A DNA stretch of 59,867 nucleotides from Gammaproteobacteria bacterium CG_4_10_14_0_2_um_filter_38_22 (GTDB lineage Bacteria; Pseudomonadota; Gammaproteobacteria; Coxiellales; Coxiellaceae). Below, piece after piece: positions 19,592 to 29,579 of this stretch (its first letter is position 1; every line of letters begins with the position of its first letter). A program made the translations under genes and the position numbers. The notes beneath the pieces were generated by a model. That model was given only the letters and a program-made list of their open reading frames with translations, was not told where the DNA came from and searched no databases. The stretch is from assembly GCA_002793195.1 (NCBI GenBank), contig PFPT01000057.1, positions 1-59,867 on the forward strand. Reading direction: 5' to 3'.

Positions 19592-22441
19592 ATGTCCATT
19601 AAGCACATTTCTATGCGCGGCGTGCGCACCCACAATTTAAAAAATGTGAATGTCGATATTCCGCGTGATCAGTTGGTTGTGATTACAGGATTATCCGGTT
19701 CTGGAAAATCATCGCTTGCATTTGATACTTTATATGCAGAAGGTCAGCGTCGCTATGTTGAATCACTGTCTTCGTATGCACGTCAATTTTTATCAGTGAT
19801 GGACAAACCGGAAGTGGATACAATTGAAGGGTTATCTCCTGCAATTTCAATTGAACAAAAATCAGCATCACATAATCCGCGATCGACAGTAGGGACTATC
19901 ACAGAAATATATGATTATTTACGGTTGTTGTATGCGCGCGTGGGATCTCCGCGCTGTCCATTGCATCATCATGAATTAAGCGCGCAGAGTATTGCGCATA
20001 TGGTTGATCAAGTGCTTGCGATGCCTGAAAACACCGCTGTGATGTTGTTGTCTCCCATTGTGCGTGAAAGAAAAGGTGAGTTTGTTGAATTATTTAATGA
20101 ACTGAAGCAACAAGGATTTGTTCGCGCGCGCATTGATGGCGAAATAAAAGAATTAGATGATATTGAAAAATTAGATTTACGTCGCAAACATACCATTGAA
20201 GTGGTTGTGGATCGTGTGAAAGTGCGTGCAGATATTCAGCAGCGTTTGGCTGAATCTTTTGCAACCGCATTGCGACTGTCAGATGGTCTCGCATCGGTTT
20301 GTATCATCAATACCAATTCAAAAGCTCATATACCCGATAATGTATTTTCTTCAAAATTTGCCTGCCCTGAGTGTGGTTACAGTTTAAAAGAGTTAGAGCC
20401 CCGTATTTTTTCTTTCAATAGCCCTGTTGGTGCTTGTGAAACGTGCGATGGTTTGGGAGTAGAGCAATCGTTTGATGCCGAAAAAATAGTGCAAAATGCA
20501 TCACTTTCTTTGTCGCAAGGTGCGATTAATGGATGGGATCGTCGTAATTATCATTACTATCAAATGTTGGTAACGTTAGCGGCGCATTTTCATTTTGATT
20601 TAGAAAAACCATTTTCATTGCTACCCAAAAAAATTCAAAAAATCATTTTGTATGGTTGCGATGAAGAGATTGCTTTTTCATTTGTGACGCACAAAGGTGC
20701 GAAAATAGAACGAACACATCCTTTCGAAGGTATTTTGCCCAATTTACAACGGCGTTATAAAGAAAGTGAATCACAAGCAGTGCGTGAAGAGCTATCTAAA
20801 TTTTTGACGCAAAAATCGTGTAGTGCCTGTCATGGCACCCGTTTGTCTTTGCAGGCGCGTAATGTGTTTATTGAGAAAAAAAGCTTGCCAGATATTACAG
20901 CAATGTCGATTGCAAGAGCGCATACATTTTTTACTGAATTAAAATTATCTGGTAATCGTGCAGAAATTGCCGACAAAATTTTAAAAGAAGTGAATGCGCG
21001 TTTGGGATTTTTATTGGATGTGGGTTTAAATTATTTAACCTTGCATCGCAGTGCTGAAACATTGTCGGGAGGTGAGGCGCAGCGTATTCGATTAGCAAGT
21101 CAAATTGGATCGGGATTGGTGGGTGTGATGTATATTTTAGATGAGCCCTCAATTGGATTGCATCAGCGTGATAATGCGCGACTATTAAAAACACTCACCC
21201 ATTTGCGTGATTTGGGAAATACGGTGATTGTGGTTGAGCACGATGAAGATGCAATTCTATCAGCTGATTATGTAATTGATGTTGGGCCAGGTGCCGGAAA
21301 ACATGGCGGTGAAATTGTAGCGCAGGGTACGCCTGCGCAAATTAAAAAAAATAAAAATTCTGTTACGGGAAAATATTTATCTGGTGAATTAAAAATAGAC
21401 GTACCTAAAAAGCGTGTAGAAAATGTCTGTCGTGATGCCATTAAAATTGTGGGTGCGCGTTGTAATAATTTAAAAAATATAACAGTTGATATCCCATTGG
21501 GATTATTTACCTGTGTTACGGGTGTTTCTGGTTCGGGTAAATCTAGTTTAATTAATGACACCTTGTTTCCGGTTGCCGCACATAAATTAAATAAAGCCAT
21601 GCTGCAACGAGTAGGTGATCACGATGATATTGTGGGATTGGATAAATGTGACAAAGTAGTTGATATTGATCAAAGTCCGATTGGTCGTACGCCGCGTTCA
21701 AATCCAGCAACTTATACAGGTATTTTTACACCCATTCGTGAATTATTTGCAGCCGTTCAAGAGTCGCGTGCGCGTGGCTATTCTCCAGGACGATTTAGTT
21801 TTAATGTGTCGGGTGGCCGATGTGAATCCTGTGAAGGTGATGGGTTAATTAAAGTAGAAATGCATTTTCTGGCAGATGTTTATGTGATTTGTGATGAGTG
21901 TCAGGGAAAAAGATACAATCGTGAAACGTTGGAAATTAGATACAAAAACAAAAATATTTACGAAGTATTGCAAATGACGATTGAAGAGGCTTCTGAATTT
22001 TTTAAACCAGTGCCTGTTATTTATCGCAAATTAAACACGTTAATCGATGTGGGATTGTCTTATATTTCATTAGGGCAAAGTGCTACAACGTTGTCGGGTG
22101 GTGAGGCGCAACGGGTGAAATTAGCAAAAGAATTGTCTCGTCGTGATACGGGAAATACCTTGTATATTTTAGATGAGCCCACAACGGGTTTACACTTCCA
22201 TGATGTTGCGCAATTGTTGAAAGTATTAATGCGTTTGCGTGAACATGGTAATACTATCGTAGTGATTGAACACAATTTGGATGTGATTAAAGTAGCCGAT
22301 TGGATTATTGATATTGGCCCTGAAGGGGGCGATAGTGGTGGCGCTATTATTGCAACGGGGACGCCAGAAAGTGTGGCAAAAAATAAAAATTCGCATACAG
22401 GGCATTTTTTGAAAAAATTGCTTCAAGCTCAGCATGAATAA
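19592..22441 (+). CDS. uvrA: Excinuclease ABC subunit A
   Basis: Damage-recognition ATPase of nucleotide excision repair. 949 residues with two ABC modules: Walker [13 protein letters not shown] (about 31-42) and [12 protein letters not shown] (about 645-656), each with a LSGGEAQR signature and ILDEP Walker B. Two zinc modules are visible: [21 protein letters not shown]... with CETC, and CESCEGDG...[10 protein letters not shown]. Length is normal (about 940). The ribosome binding site is weak. No LexA-type CTGT-N8-ACAG box is visible in the uvrA/MFS divergent region. Confidence 0.98.
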   Translation: MSIKHISMRGVRTHNLKNVNVDIPRDQLVVITGLSGSGKSSLAFDTLYAEGQRRYVESLSSYARQFLSVMDKPEVDTIEGLSPAISIEQKSASHNPRSTVGTITEIYDYLRLLYARVGSPRCPLHHHELSAQSIAHMVDQVLAMPENTAVMLLSPIVRERKGEFVELFNELKQQGFVRARIDGEIKELDDIEKLDLRRKHTIEVVVDRVKVRADIQQRLAESFATALRLSDGLASVCIINTNSKAHIPDNVFSSKFACPECGYSLKELEPRIFSFNSPVGACETCDGLGVEQSFDAEKIVQNASLSLSQGAINGWDRRNYHYYQMLVTLAAHFHFDLEKPFSLLPKKIQKIILYGCDEEIAFSFVTHKGAKIERTHPFEGILPNLQRRYKESESQAVREELSKFLTQKSCSACHGTRLSLQARNVFIEKKSLPDITAMSIARAHTFFTELKLSGNRAEIADKILKEVNARLGFLLDVGLNYLTLHRSAETLSGGEAQRIRLASQIGSGLVGVMYILDEPSIGLHQRDNARLLKTLTHLRDLGNTVIVVEHDEDAILSADYVIDVGPGAGKHGGEIVAQGTPAQIKKNKNSVTGKYLSGELKIDVPKKRVENVCRDAIKIVGARCNNLKNITVDIPLGLFTCVTGVSGSGKSSLINDTLFPVAAHKLNKAMLQRVGDHDDIVGLDKCDKVVDIDQSPIGRTPRSNPATYTGIFTPIRELFAAVQESRARGYSPGRFSFNVSGGRCESCEGDGLIKVEMHFLADVYVICDECQGKRYNRETLEIRYKNKNIYEVLQMTIEEASEFFKPVPVIYRKLNTLIDVGLSYISLGQSATTLSGGEAQRVKLAKELSRRDTGNTLYILDEPTTGLHFHDVAQLLKVLMRLREHGNTIVVIEHNLDVIKVADWIIDIGPEGGDSGGAIIATGTPESVAKNKNSHTGHFLKKLLQAQHE

Positions 22442-22470
22442 AATGTGACTGTCTTTATACCAAGTTTTGG

Positions 22471-22764
22471 CTATACATCATTGGGCATGATTATATTCTC
22501 ATTTGCTGGTGAAGAGGTGAGTATGTTTTTTTTAGCATGAGAAAATAAAAAAAACACGCCGCTTGCAGCACTAGAAATTCCCCAAAATACAACGTCATAT
22601 GTAGCGCCAGCTAACACGCCTGTCGTGACTGATAACGCACTGATTGTTGGGGAGGCTAAACTATTTAAAAAAAAGCTGGTTGTTGTGCTGGCTGAGTAGC
22701 TAACGATTGATCGGGTTCCTGCGCAAACTAACCAAGTTGCTATGTCACTTTTATTGCTTGGCAT
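22471..22764 (-). CDS. Small putative membrane protein
   Basis: No family recognised. 97 residues, Ser/Thr/Ala-rich, with two moderately hydrophobic stretches (about 28-50 and 53-75) and a short charged C-terminus. It is retained as a probable gene because GAGG lies nine bases before the ATG and it occupies an otherwise empty gap between uvrA and the sulfatase gene. It could be a non-coding shadow; nothing but the ribosome binding site and composition supports it. Confidence 0.4.
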   Translation of the reverse strand: MPSNKSDIATWLVCAGTRSIVSYSASTTTSFFLNSLASPTISALSVTTGVLAGATYDVVFWGISSAASGVFFLFSHAKKNILTSSPANENIIMPNDV

Positions 22765-22935
22765 GTTGAGTTACCTCGCTTTTTTACATCATGGTTTGTT
22801 CATTATTTTACCATGCCATTAATAGCAACGATAGTTTTTCTAATTAATCTGTTTGATGTAATGTAAGGGTGTTTTGTTTTATCGATACTGTAGCAACAGG
22901 ATCTAAATAATTTTTGCGCTGAAATGGGAGTTGTT

Positions 22936-23391
22936 ATGTTAATGGGATTTAATCGTCATCGCTTTCAGACTTTTTTTTTGGCGCTGGTGCTTTCTTATGG
23001 CGCTCTTTTTCTTGAGCTGTTTTCTTTGATCAAAATAAATTTTTTAAAACCGGGTTTGCTGGAAGGAGGAAATAATTTTTTTTGGGCATTGTCTCAATTG
23101 CATTTTGTCGCTTTTTTTCCGTTGATTTATTTTTTATTTGTATTGTTATTGTTTCATGCGCTATTTTCTTTGGTTGTTGCAATGGCTTCGCAGTATTGGT
23201 GTGCCAGATTAAAGTTTTCAAAAAGCTGGATTGTTACACTTGCAATTTGGTTATTTGCCTATGCATCCATTTTATTTTTGAATGCGGTTTTTTTTCCAAG
23301 GACTGATTTTAGTTTTAGATTTGTATATGCCATGCCGGATTATTTGTATAATTTTATTTTCTTATTTTCTTATTTTCATTATGCTGTTTAA
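22936..23391 (+). CDS. N-terminal membrane part of a split sulfatase-like protein
   Basis: 151 residues with three to four hydrophobic helices (about 6-27, 54-80, 91-112 and the last 15 residues). ATG 22936 has GGGAG five bases upstream. It ends in frame +1 at 23391, and the sulfatase domain continues in a different frame from 23394. Three perfect copies of TTATTTTC (23354-23377) lie just before the break. Removing one copy joins the two frames through a continuous hydrophobic helix, giving a 687-residue protein with about five membrane helices plus an alkaline-phosphatase-superfamily domain, the layout of YejM/LtaS-like membrane enzymes. So this is the front half of one gene that is broken or switched off in this sequence. 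Confidence 0.75.
   Translation: MLMGFNRHRFQTFFLALVLSYGALFLELFSLIKINFLKPGLLEGGNNFFWALSQLHFVAFFPLIYFLFVLLLFHALFSLVVAMASQYWCARLKFSKSWIVTLAIWLFAYASILFLNAVFFPRTDFSFRFVYAMPDYLYNFIFLFSYFHYAV
23354..23377 (+). repeat. Octamer tandem repeat (TTATTTTC)x3 at a frameshift
   Basis: Three perfect adjacent 8-base units: 23354-23361, 23362-23369 and 23370-23377. Because 8 is not a multiple of 3, each gain or loss of a unit changes the reading frame. With two units the upstream and downstream frames become one; with three (as here) or four they do not. Confidence 0.9.
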
Positions 23392-23393
23392 TT

Positions 23394-25007
23394 TTGACCG
23401 TGGTTTTTTTTCTTGTGCAGTTTTTTTTGTCTATTGCTCATTCGCGCTTATTGAAGATAGTGTCAGGATGCTTTGTATTGGCTTTTTTGGCGCTCTTTTT
23501 TTATCATCAGCATGCTGTAAAAAAAATTGAAATAAATAGAGAAAGTTATGTAAATAAAAAGCCCAATGTTATTATTTTTATGTATTGTTCAATGAGGAAT
23601 GATTTTTTTGATGGCGGCAAAAACTTTAAAGCATTTTCTAAAAATTCAATTACATTTGATAATGCCTATACGCCTGTTGCAAGATCAGGTTCATCGACGT
23701 ACGCTTTATTGTCTGGGCTGTATCCTTATCATAGCGGCTATTTTTTCAATTTAAATGAAGGTGATCCTAGTGTTAAGTTTAAAAATCTATTCACTTTTGA
23801 TTTAGAAAAAGAAGGATACCAGACTGTTTTTTTAACCAACATTAATTTATTTAGAAGGGTTGATCAAAAAATAAATTGGGGTTTCAATTTAATCGATGCT
23901 TCACCGCATAATATTTTTTCATTCATACTGACTAAAATTAGTGACATTCCTTTAACTAATTTTTTTTCGCGCATGGCTATTATGAGAAGTGTGTTTCCTT
24001 ATTTTTATAATAACGTGGAAGCAACTGTTCAGTATTCTCCCCATAATTTTACAAGCAGATTGCAGCATATTTTAAAATATAAGTTAAAACAAAAGCCTGT
24101 TTTTCTTTTAATTAATGATGAAATGATGCATTTTCCATACAATATTCCTAACACGCCCGCTTTCACGTATAAAGAAAATGTTGTTAGGTACCTAAAATTA
24201 TTTCAGATTGAAGACAGCTATTTTCAGAAAGAAATGCAGATATTAAAACAGGGTGGATTATTAAAAAATGCCGTTGTTATAGTGATGTCTGATCATGGTG
24301 AATCTTTTGGGAATAAACTGCCTACAAATGATCCGTTGCTCGTATATGGACATGGAAATAGTGCTTTTTCACAAGCTGAGTTTAATATCCCATTTGTATT
24401 TCATTTTTATGGAAAACATTTTCAGGTATTACAACCACAAAAAATAAACAGTCCTGTTTCTACTTTGGATGTCGTGCCAACTTTGTCCGCATTGTTGCAT
24501 ATTAATATTAAAAAAACAGATGGTGTTTCGCTTTTATCGACGATAGAAGGCAAGCATAAGTTAAACAATGATCGTGTTTTGTTTAGACAGTCTGGGCTTA
24601 CCTTTTTAATTAAATTGGATAAAAATGTGGATAAGTTGGCGGTTAGCTATATCAAGAGCTATCATATTTCGGGTCATGGTGAGGTTTATTTGAGAAAAAT
24701 AGTGATTGATCGTGAGAAGTCTCGTATTCAATATGCAGCCCTCTTTAAAAATTTTTTATTGGTTTATATTCCAAAGGAAGCTGTTGTGGCTCCTAAAATG
24801 CCTTTGGTGAAACCCGCTTATTTTTTAGTGAATACAAAAACAGGTCGCATGTTGATTTTTCAACATAGTGATTTAGATACCAATTTAATGTTGAAGATCA
24901 ATTCGAAAAAATTGTTCAGTATTCATTTTTCTCTAAAATCTGTGAATGATATTAAGATGATGCAACAAGCATTGGATGCGTATATTAAAAAAAGTATTGC
25001 GTCTTAA
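23394..25007 (+). CDS. Sulfatase/alkaline-phosphatase-superfamily domain, C-terminal part of split gene
   Basis: 537 residues if read from a TTG at 23394; probably the back half of the gene starting at 22936. One or two hydrophobic helices (2-38), then the catalytic fold: NVIIFMYCSMRND (about 58-70), ARSGSSTYALLSGLYPYHSG (about 96-114; Ser98 is at the nucleophile position), SDHGESFG with Asp300/His301, and GHGNSAF with His320. In typical members the first motif is V/I-D-S-L-R with a metal-binding Asp; here the residue is Cys65, so activity is doubtful or altered. It may modify envelope lipid or sugar head groups. No independent ribosome binding site is obvious at 23394. Confidence 0.75.
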   Translation: MTVVFFLVQFFLSIAHSRLLKIVSGCFVLAFLALFFYHQHAVKKIEINRESYVNKKPNVIIFMYCSMRNDFFDGGKNFKAFSKNSITFDNAYTPVARSGSSTYALLSGLYPYHSGYFFNLNEGDPSVKFKNLFTFDLEKEGYQTVFLTNINLFRRVDQKINWGFNLIDASPHNIFSFILTKISDIPLTNFFSRMAIMRSVFPYFYNNVEATVQYSPHNFTSRLQHILKYKLKQKPVFLLINDEMMHFPYNIPNTPAFTYKENVVRYLKLFQIEDSYFQKEMQILKQGGLLKNAVVIVMSDHGESFGNKLPTNDPLLVYGHGNSAFSQAEFNIPFVFHFYGKHFQVLQPQKINSPVSTLDVVPTLSALLHINIKKTDGVSLLSTIEGKHKLNNDRVLFRQSGLTFLIKLDKNVDKLAVSYIKSYHISGHGEVYLRKIVIDREKSRIQYAALFKNFLLVYIPKEAVVAPKMPLVKPAYFLVNTKTGRMLIFQHSDLDTNLMLKINSKKLFSIHFSLKSVNDIKMMQQALDAYIKKSIAS

Positions 25008-25026
25008 TGAATAATGAGAGTGGCTT

Positions 25027-26334
25027 ATGTCTTTTTTAGAACGCATATTTAAATTATCACAACATAAAACGTCAGTAAAAACAGAAGTAATTGCAGGGTT
25101 ATCTACTTTTTTAACAATGGCCTATATTGCGCTCGTAAATCCATCTATTTTATCTGCAGCGCATATGAGTCATAGCGCAACTTTTACCGCAACTTGTGTC
25201 GTTACTGCATTTGCGTGTTTTTTGGTTGGTGTATTGTCGAACTATCCTATTGCGATTGCGCCTGCAATGGCATTAAACGCTTATTTTTCTTATGTTGTTG
25301 TGTTGGGTATGGGTTATGCTTGGCAAACAGCATTGGGTGCAGTTTTTATTTCCGGGTTGCTTTTTTTTATTATTGCAATCACACCGCTGCGACATTGGTT
25401 AATTGATGTGATTCCTAAAACCATGAATATGGCGATTTCTGCGGGATTGGGTTTATTTATTGCGATGTTGGGTTTGCGTAATGGCGGACTTATTGTCTCG
25501 GATCCGCATACATTGGTATCGCTTGGTAATGTGCATGCTGTTCCAACGATTTTATTTTTTCTCAGTTTTTGTATTATCGTTGCGCTTGATTATTTGCGTG
25601 TGCAAGGTGCAATTGTGATCGGTATTGTGTTGGCAACCATGTTGGGTTTGATCACAGGTTATGCTCATTTTGATGGTTTGGTTTCGATGCCGCCTTCTTT
25701 AATGCCCAATTTTTTGCAGCTCAATTTAGATTCATTGTTTACAACACACCAAGGTTTATCTGTTATTTTTGCTTTTTTCTTGATTTCAATTTTTGATAGT
25801 ACGGGCACATTTGTGGGTATTTTACATCAAGCGAATTTATTTCATGCCACCAAAGCAGATAATAAAAAGTTATCACGCGGATTGGTTGCAGCCAGTGTAG
25901 CCAGTATGGCGGGTGGTTTGTTGGGTACATCGAGTTGTAGTGCTTATTCTGAAAGTGCATCGGGTGTTCGTGCAGGCGGTCGCACGGGTTTAACTTCTGT
26001 TGTGATATCCGTTTTGTTTTTAGCAGCGCTTTTCTTTTCGCCACTAGCAAAAACCATTCCCAGTTATGCAACAGCCAGTGCATTATTATTTGTTGGTTGC
26101 TTGATGGTAAAAAGTTTCAGTGAATTAAATTGGAGTGATATGACAGAAACGATCCCCAGCGTGATCACTGCCATTATGATTCCACTTACGTTTTCTATTG
26201 CTGTGGGAATTGGTTTAGGGTTTATTAGTTACGTATTAATTAAATTATTTACAGGAAAAATAAAATCAGTGCATCCGATGTTGATTGTTTGGGCGCTGAT
26301 TTTTATTGGTTATTTTATGAGCGTGACACATTAA
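25027..26334 (+). CDS. NCS2-family purine (adenine/guanine/hypoxanthine) permease
   Basis: Inner-membrane purine importer of the AzgA/PbuG/GhxQ branch. 435 residues, 12-14 membrane segments. Markers: TEVIAGLSTFLTMAYIALVNPSILS at the N-terminus, APAMALNAYFSY in TM3, STGTFVGILHQA, and GTSSCSAYSESASGVRAGGRTGLTSV, which forms the substrate site region. Start has GAGAGTGG upstream. Base scavenging fits a host-associated lifestyle. Convergent with murB, eight bases apart. Confidence 0.9.
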   Translation: MSFLERIFKLSQHKTSVKTEVIAGLSTFLTMAYIALVNPSILSAAHMSHSATFTATCVVTAFACFLVGVLSNYPIAIAPAMALNAYFSYVVVLGMGYAWQTALGAVFISGLLFFIIAITPLRHWLIDVIPKTMNMAISAGLGLFIAMLGLRNGGLIVSDPHTLVSLGNVHAVPTILFFLSFCIIVALDYLRVQGAIVIGIVLATMLGLITGYAHFDGLVSMPPSLMPNFLQLNLDSLFTTHQGLSVIFAFFLISIFDSTGTFVGILHQANLFHATKADNKKLSRGLVAASVASMAGGLLGTSSCSAYSESASGVRAGGRTGLTSVVISVLFLAALFFSPLAKTIPSYATASALLFVGCLMVKSFSELNWSDMTETIPSVITAIMIPLTFSIAVGIGLGFISYVLIKLFTGKIKSVHPMLIVWALIFIGYFMSVTH

Positions 26335-26342
26335 ATAAATTT

Positions 26343-27359
26343 TTAAGGATATATATTCACTTCGGTTGTGAGCTCAATGTGAAATTGTTTGGCTACGGTT
26401 TTTTGAATTAGTTCACTTAATTTTTTGATGTCATGACCAGTGCCATCACTATAATTCACTAACACAAGGGCTTGCTTTTCATTCACGCCAACATGACCAA
26501 ATCGTTTGCCTTTAAAGCCACTTTGCTCAATTAGCCACGCCGCAGGAATTTTAAAATGATCATCTCCTTCTTTAAAATAAGGCATATCGGGATATTTTTT
26601 TTGCAGTGAAAAAAATAATGCGCTGGTTATGATCGGATTTTTAAAAAAACTACCTGCATTGGGAGTGGTTTTGGGATCAGGTAATTTTTCTTGTCGAATT
26701 TGTATGATTGCGTCACTGATAGATTTAATTGAAATTGGCTTTCCCTTCAGTTTTTCTTTGATCGCGCCATATTCTAAATGAAAAATGGGTTTTTTATTTA
26801 AGCGCAATACAATGTGCGTGATAATATATTTATTTTTTAGTGTATGTTTAAAAATACTGTCGCGATAGCCGAATGCACATGCTTGATTATTAAAAACGAC
26901 AGATGTGTTGTTTGCTAGCTTAATGGCGTGTACTTCGTATAGTGATTCTTGTAGTTCGACACCATAGGCGCCAATATTTTGAATGGGCGCCGCACCCACT
27001 GTCCCAGGAATGAGTGATAAATTTTCAATACCTGCATAATGATGCGCAACACAAAACAAAACCAGTTGATGCCAATTTTCACCAGCGCCAACTTTTAAAT
27101 AGACATGTTCCTGGGTTTCATTTATTTTTTGGGTACCTTTGATTTGATTGTGAATGACTAAGCCATCGATGTCGCGCGTGAATAAAATATTGCTGCCACC
27201 GCCGAGAATAAACTTAGAGGTAGATTTCCAGTTTGTGTCGGCTAATAAAGCTTGTAATGCTGAAACGGTATCAATAGAGATAAAAAAATTCGCGTTCACA
27301 TCAATATTGAATGTGTTGTACGGTTTAAGTGAATAATTTTTATGTACAATGGGTGTCAT
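26343..27359 (-). CDS. murB: UDP-N-acetylenolpyruvoylglucosamine reductase
   Basis: FAD-dependent reductase making UDP-N-acetylmuramate in peptidoglycan synthesis. 338 residues: FAD-binding domain with KFILGGGSNILFTRDIDGLVI and LSLIPGTVGAAPIQNIGAYG, then NAGSFFKNP carrying the catalytic Ser, and the C-terminal Glu in LTTEVNIYP. Length matches type I (E. coli-like, 342). It stands alone, away from the mur/fts cluster, as in E. coli. Confidence 0.96.
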   Translation of the reverse strand: MTPIVHKNYSLKPYNTFNIDVNANFFISIDTVSALQALLADTNWKSTSKFILGGGSNILFTRDIDGLVIHNQIKGTQKINETQEHVYLKVGAGENWHQLVLFCVAHHYAGIENLSLIPGTVGAAPIQNIGAYGVELQESLYEVHAIKLANNTSVVFNNQACAFGYRDSIFKHTLKNKYIITHIVLRLNKKPIFHLEYGAIKEKLKGKPISIKSISDAIIQIRQEKLPDPKTTPNAGSFFKNPIITSALFFSLQKKYPDMPYFKEGDDHFKIPAAWLIEQSGFKGKRFGHVGVNEKQALVLVNYSDGTGHDIKKLSELIQKTVAKQFHIELTTEVNIYP

Positions 27360-27426
27360 TTGATTATCATTTCTTTACACTATTGCAGGGCAGTCATTAT
27401 TGCATTCCACAAATAGAGATTCTAGC

Positions 27427-28464
27427 ATGAAAAACGATCGTTTTATTAAGGCGCTGTTGCGTCAACCTGTTGACCGTTCTCCTGTTTGGTTAATGCGGCA
27501 AGCAGGGCGATATTTACCAGAATACCGCGCTGTGCGCGCAACAGTGAAAGATTTTTTTACTTTTTGCAAAATACCTGAGTTGGCGTGTGAAGTAACCATG
27601 CAGCCAGTTGATCGGTTTCCATTGGATGCCGCTATTATCTTTAGTGATATTTTAACGGTGCCCATTGCGATGGGTTGTGATATCAAAATGGAAGAAGGTC
27701 GTGGACCTATTGCGCCAAACCCCATTCGTACTGAGAAAATGATTGCTGAATTAAATACAACGCATGCGTTAGAAAAATTAGATTATGTGATGCAGGCAAT
27801 TCAGCTGACCAAAAAAGCATTATCTGAAAAAGTGCCTTTAATTGGTTTTGCAGGCAGTCCTTGGACGGTTGCCACTTATATGGTTGAAGGACAGTCCAGT
27901 AAAACATTTGAAAAAATCAAAGCCATGCTGTTTCGTGAGCCTGTGTTATTGCATACGTTATTACAGAAAATCGCAGATGTGACCATTGCCTATTTAAATG
28001 CGCAAATTCAAGCTGGTGCTGATGTGATTATGTTGTTTGATAGTTGGGGTGGTGTGCTATCACCTGTGGATTACCAATTATTTTCGTTAAATTATATGAA
28101 ATACATTGGTAATAAATTATTGCGCTATCATGCAGGCAAAAAAATTCCGTTGATATTTTTTAGTAAAGGATGTGGATTGTATTTAGAAGATATTGTGAGC
28201 AGTGGGTGTGATGCTGTGGGATTGGATTGGACGATGGATTTGGCACAAGCAAGAAAAATAGCAGGGGATCGTGTTGCATTGCAAGGTAATTTAGATCCAT
28301 CGACTTTGTTTGCATCACCTGAGAAAATTCAAATGGCAGTAAAAAATATTTTATCTGTTTATAATCGAAAAACTGGCTTCGTTTTTAATTTAGGGCATGG
28401 TGTTTCAAAGGACACACCAGTTGATAGTGTGCATGCTTTAGTTGAAGCGGTAGTGAATTATTAA
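27427..28464 (+). CDS. hemE: Uroporphyrinogen decarboxylase
   Basis: Converts uroporphyrinogen III to coproporphyrinogen III in heme synthesis. 345 residues with the family signature [16 protein letters not shown] near residue 20, [27 protein letters not shown] and [16 protein letters not shown] at the end. ATG 27427 gives the usual start (a longer frame from 27400 has no ribosome binding site). The next gene starts 14 bases downstream, so hemE probably heads a transcript that includes the glycosyltransferase-ankyrin, rubredoxin reductase and MarC genes. Confidence 0.96.
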   Translation: MKNDRFIKALLRQPVDRSPVWLMRQAGRYLPEYRAVRATVKDFFTFCKIPELACEVTMQPVDRFPLDAAIIFSDILTVPIAMGCDIKMEEGRGPIAPNPIRTEKMIAELNTTHALEKLDYVMQAIQLTKKALSEKVPLIGFAGSPWTVATYMVEGQSSKTFEKIKAMLFREPVLLHTLLQKIADVTIAYLNAQIQAGADVIMLFDSWGGVLSPVDYQLFSLNYMKYIGNKLLRYHAGKKIPLIFFSKGCGLYLEDIVSSGCDAVGLDWTMDLAQARKIAGDRVALQGNLDPSTLFASPEKIQMAVKNILSVYNRKTGFVFNLGHGVSKDTPVDSVHALVEAVVNY

Positions 28465-28478
28465 AAAAAGGATTTTTT

Positions 28479-29579
28479 ATGAGGGCATCAAAAATACATT
28501 ACACATGGATTGGTGAAGTAAAAACAACGGATTTAGATCATCCTGGACATGATTTGGTTGGTCCTTGCGCGATGATGCCGTTGGTGGATGCTGAGGTGCT
28601 AATTTATTTTTGGTGTTTAAAAGAGTATAAAGATCAGTTTTCTGCTTTGTTGGCTGGAAAAAATATCGTTGTGCTTTCTATCAATGCATTGTTAGTGGAC
28701 AAGAAAGATAATGAGTATGTTGCGCGTATTTTAGCATTACAATCAATTTTGTTTTCTGATGGACGAGGCGATATTAGAGATCGCGTTACCTTTAAAGAAG
28801 TCATTTCATTGCTTATTTTATACTTAGAAGGTGGCTATGCTTTTGATACGAATGTCTTACCCGCATACAATGAAAAAATGCATTTTCCTTCGCATCCCGC
28901 ATTTCATATGGCAGCCATCGATTACCCCGTTAAAAAAAATCGTGATCAGGATGTATGGGCCATGTATTCACCACAAATCGATTCGCGACATGTCCAAAGC
29001 GCATTAGAACGTTATCTTGATTGTATTGAGCAAATTGAATATGACCGCGAAGTAGCAGTGAGAGGAAAAATTTTTGATTATGAACAGTATAAGCAGAATA
29101 TACTAGACGTTATTATTGAAGCGGCGAGTTGTCGGGTGGGTTTGCAGTATTGGTTTGCGAGACATTTGGGTGGAAATTTCCCAGTCCAGTTGCACTTAGA
29201 GCATCCTAAAATTATTAAATATTATGCAAATTCTCATGGTGCAGCAGATCGTCAAACCATTCCTCCTTTTCATTTAATGGTGTCGAAAAATGATATGAGC
29301 GCAGTTAAAGAGCTGCTGAAAAAAGACGACAATTTTGACATTAATTTTTCCATTGAAACTGAAAAATACAGTGGCATTACTGCGTTAAATGTCGCCGTAT
29401 TTTATGGGTATCAAGCAATGGCTATGTTGCTAATTGAGCAGGGTGCTGATGCAGGTATTGTGCTTCAGGAAAATCGAAATCAGAGTGCTTTACTAACGCA
29501 TTCTTTTTTATCTCCATCATCACAAACATCGGATGGTGATGAAGCTGTTTTACGAACGTCATTTGGAATAACAACATGA
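28479..29579 (+). CDS. Glycosyltransferase-like protein with C-terminal ankyrin repeats (candidate effector)
   Basis: 366 residues. The N-terminal half looks like a GT-A glycosyltransferase of the sugar-binding DXD type: IHYTWIG at 6-12 (nucleotide-sugar entry motif) and LEGGYAFDTNV at 116-126, where the metal motif is Asp123-Thr124-Asn125 (DXN instead of DXD). The C-terminus has at least two ankyrin-like helical repeats (about 263-291 and 299-328: ...GITALNVAVFYGYQAMAMLLIEQGADAG). No signal peptide or membrane helix. AAAGGA precedes the ATG. The stop overlaps the next start (ATGA). A glycosyltransferase fused to ankyrin repeats is typical of proteins injected into eukaryotic cells; the delivery route is inference. 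Confidence 0.7.
   Translation: MRASKIHYTWIGEVKTTDLDHPGHDLVGPCAMMPLVDAEVLIYFWCLKEYKDQFSALLAGKNIVVLSINALLVDKKDNEYVARILALQSILFSDGRGDIRDRVTFKEVISLLILYLEGGYAFDTNVLPAYNEKMHFPSHPAFHMAAIDYPVKKNRDQDVWAMYSPQIDSRHVQSALERYLDCIEQIEYDREVAVRGKIFDYEQYKQNILDVIIEAASCRVGLQYWFARHLGGNFPVQLHLEHPKIIKYYANSHGAADRQTIPPFHLMVSKNDMSAVKELLKKDDNFDINFSIETEKYSGITALNVAVFYGYQAMAMLLIEQGADAGIVLQENRNQSALLTHSFLSPSSQTSDGDEAVLRTSFGITT

Noticed and set aside
23354-23377. Repeats as CRISPR-like array
   Set aside because: Units are 8 bases with no spacers; this is a simple tandem repeat. No CRISPR array or cas gene was seen anywhere in the window.
23282-23530. Third-frame 82-residue open frame across the sulfatase break
   Set aside because: It has no ribosome binding site, and the domain continuity is in the frames of the two neighbouring pieces.
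24980-25026. Purine riboswitch upstream of the NCS2 permease
   Set aside because: Only 19 bases separate the genes; there is no room for an aptamer.
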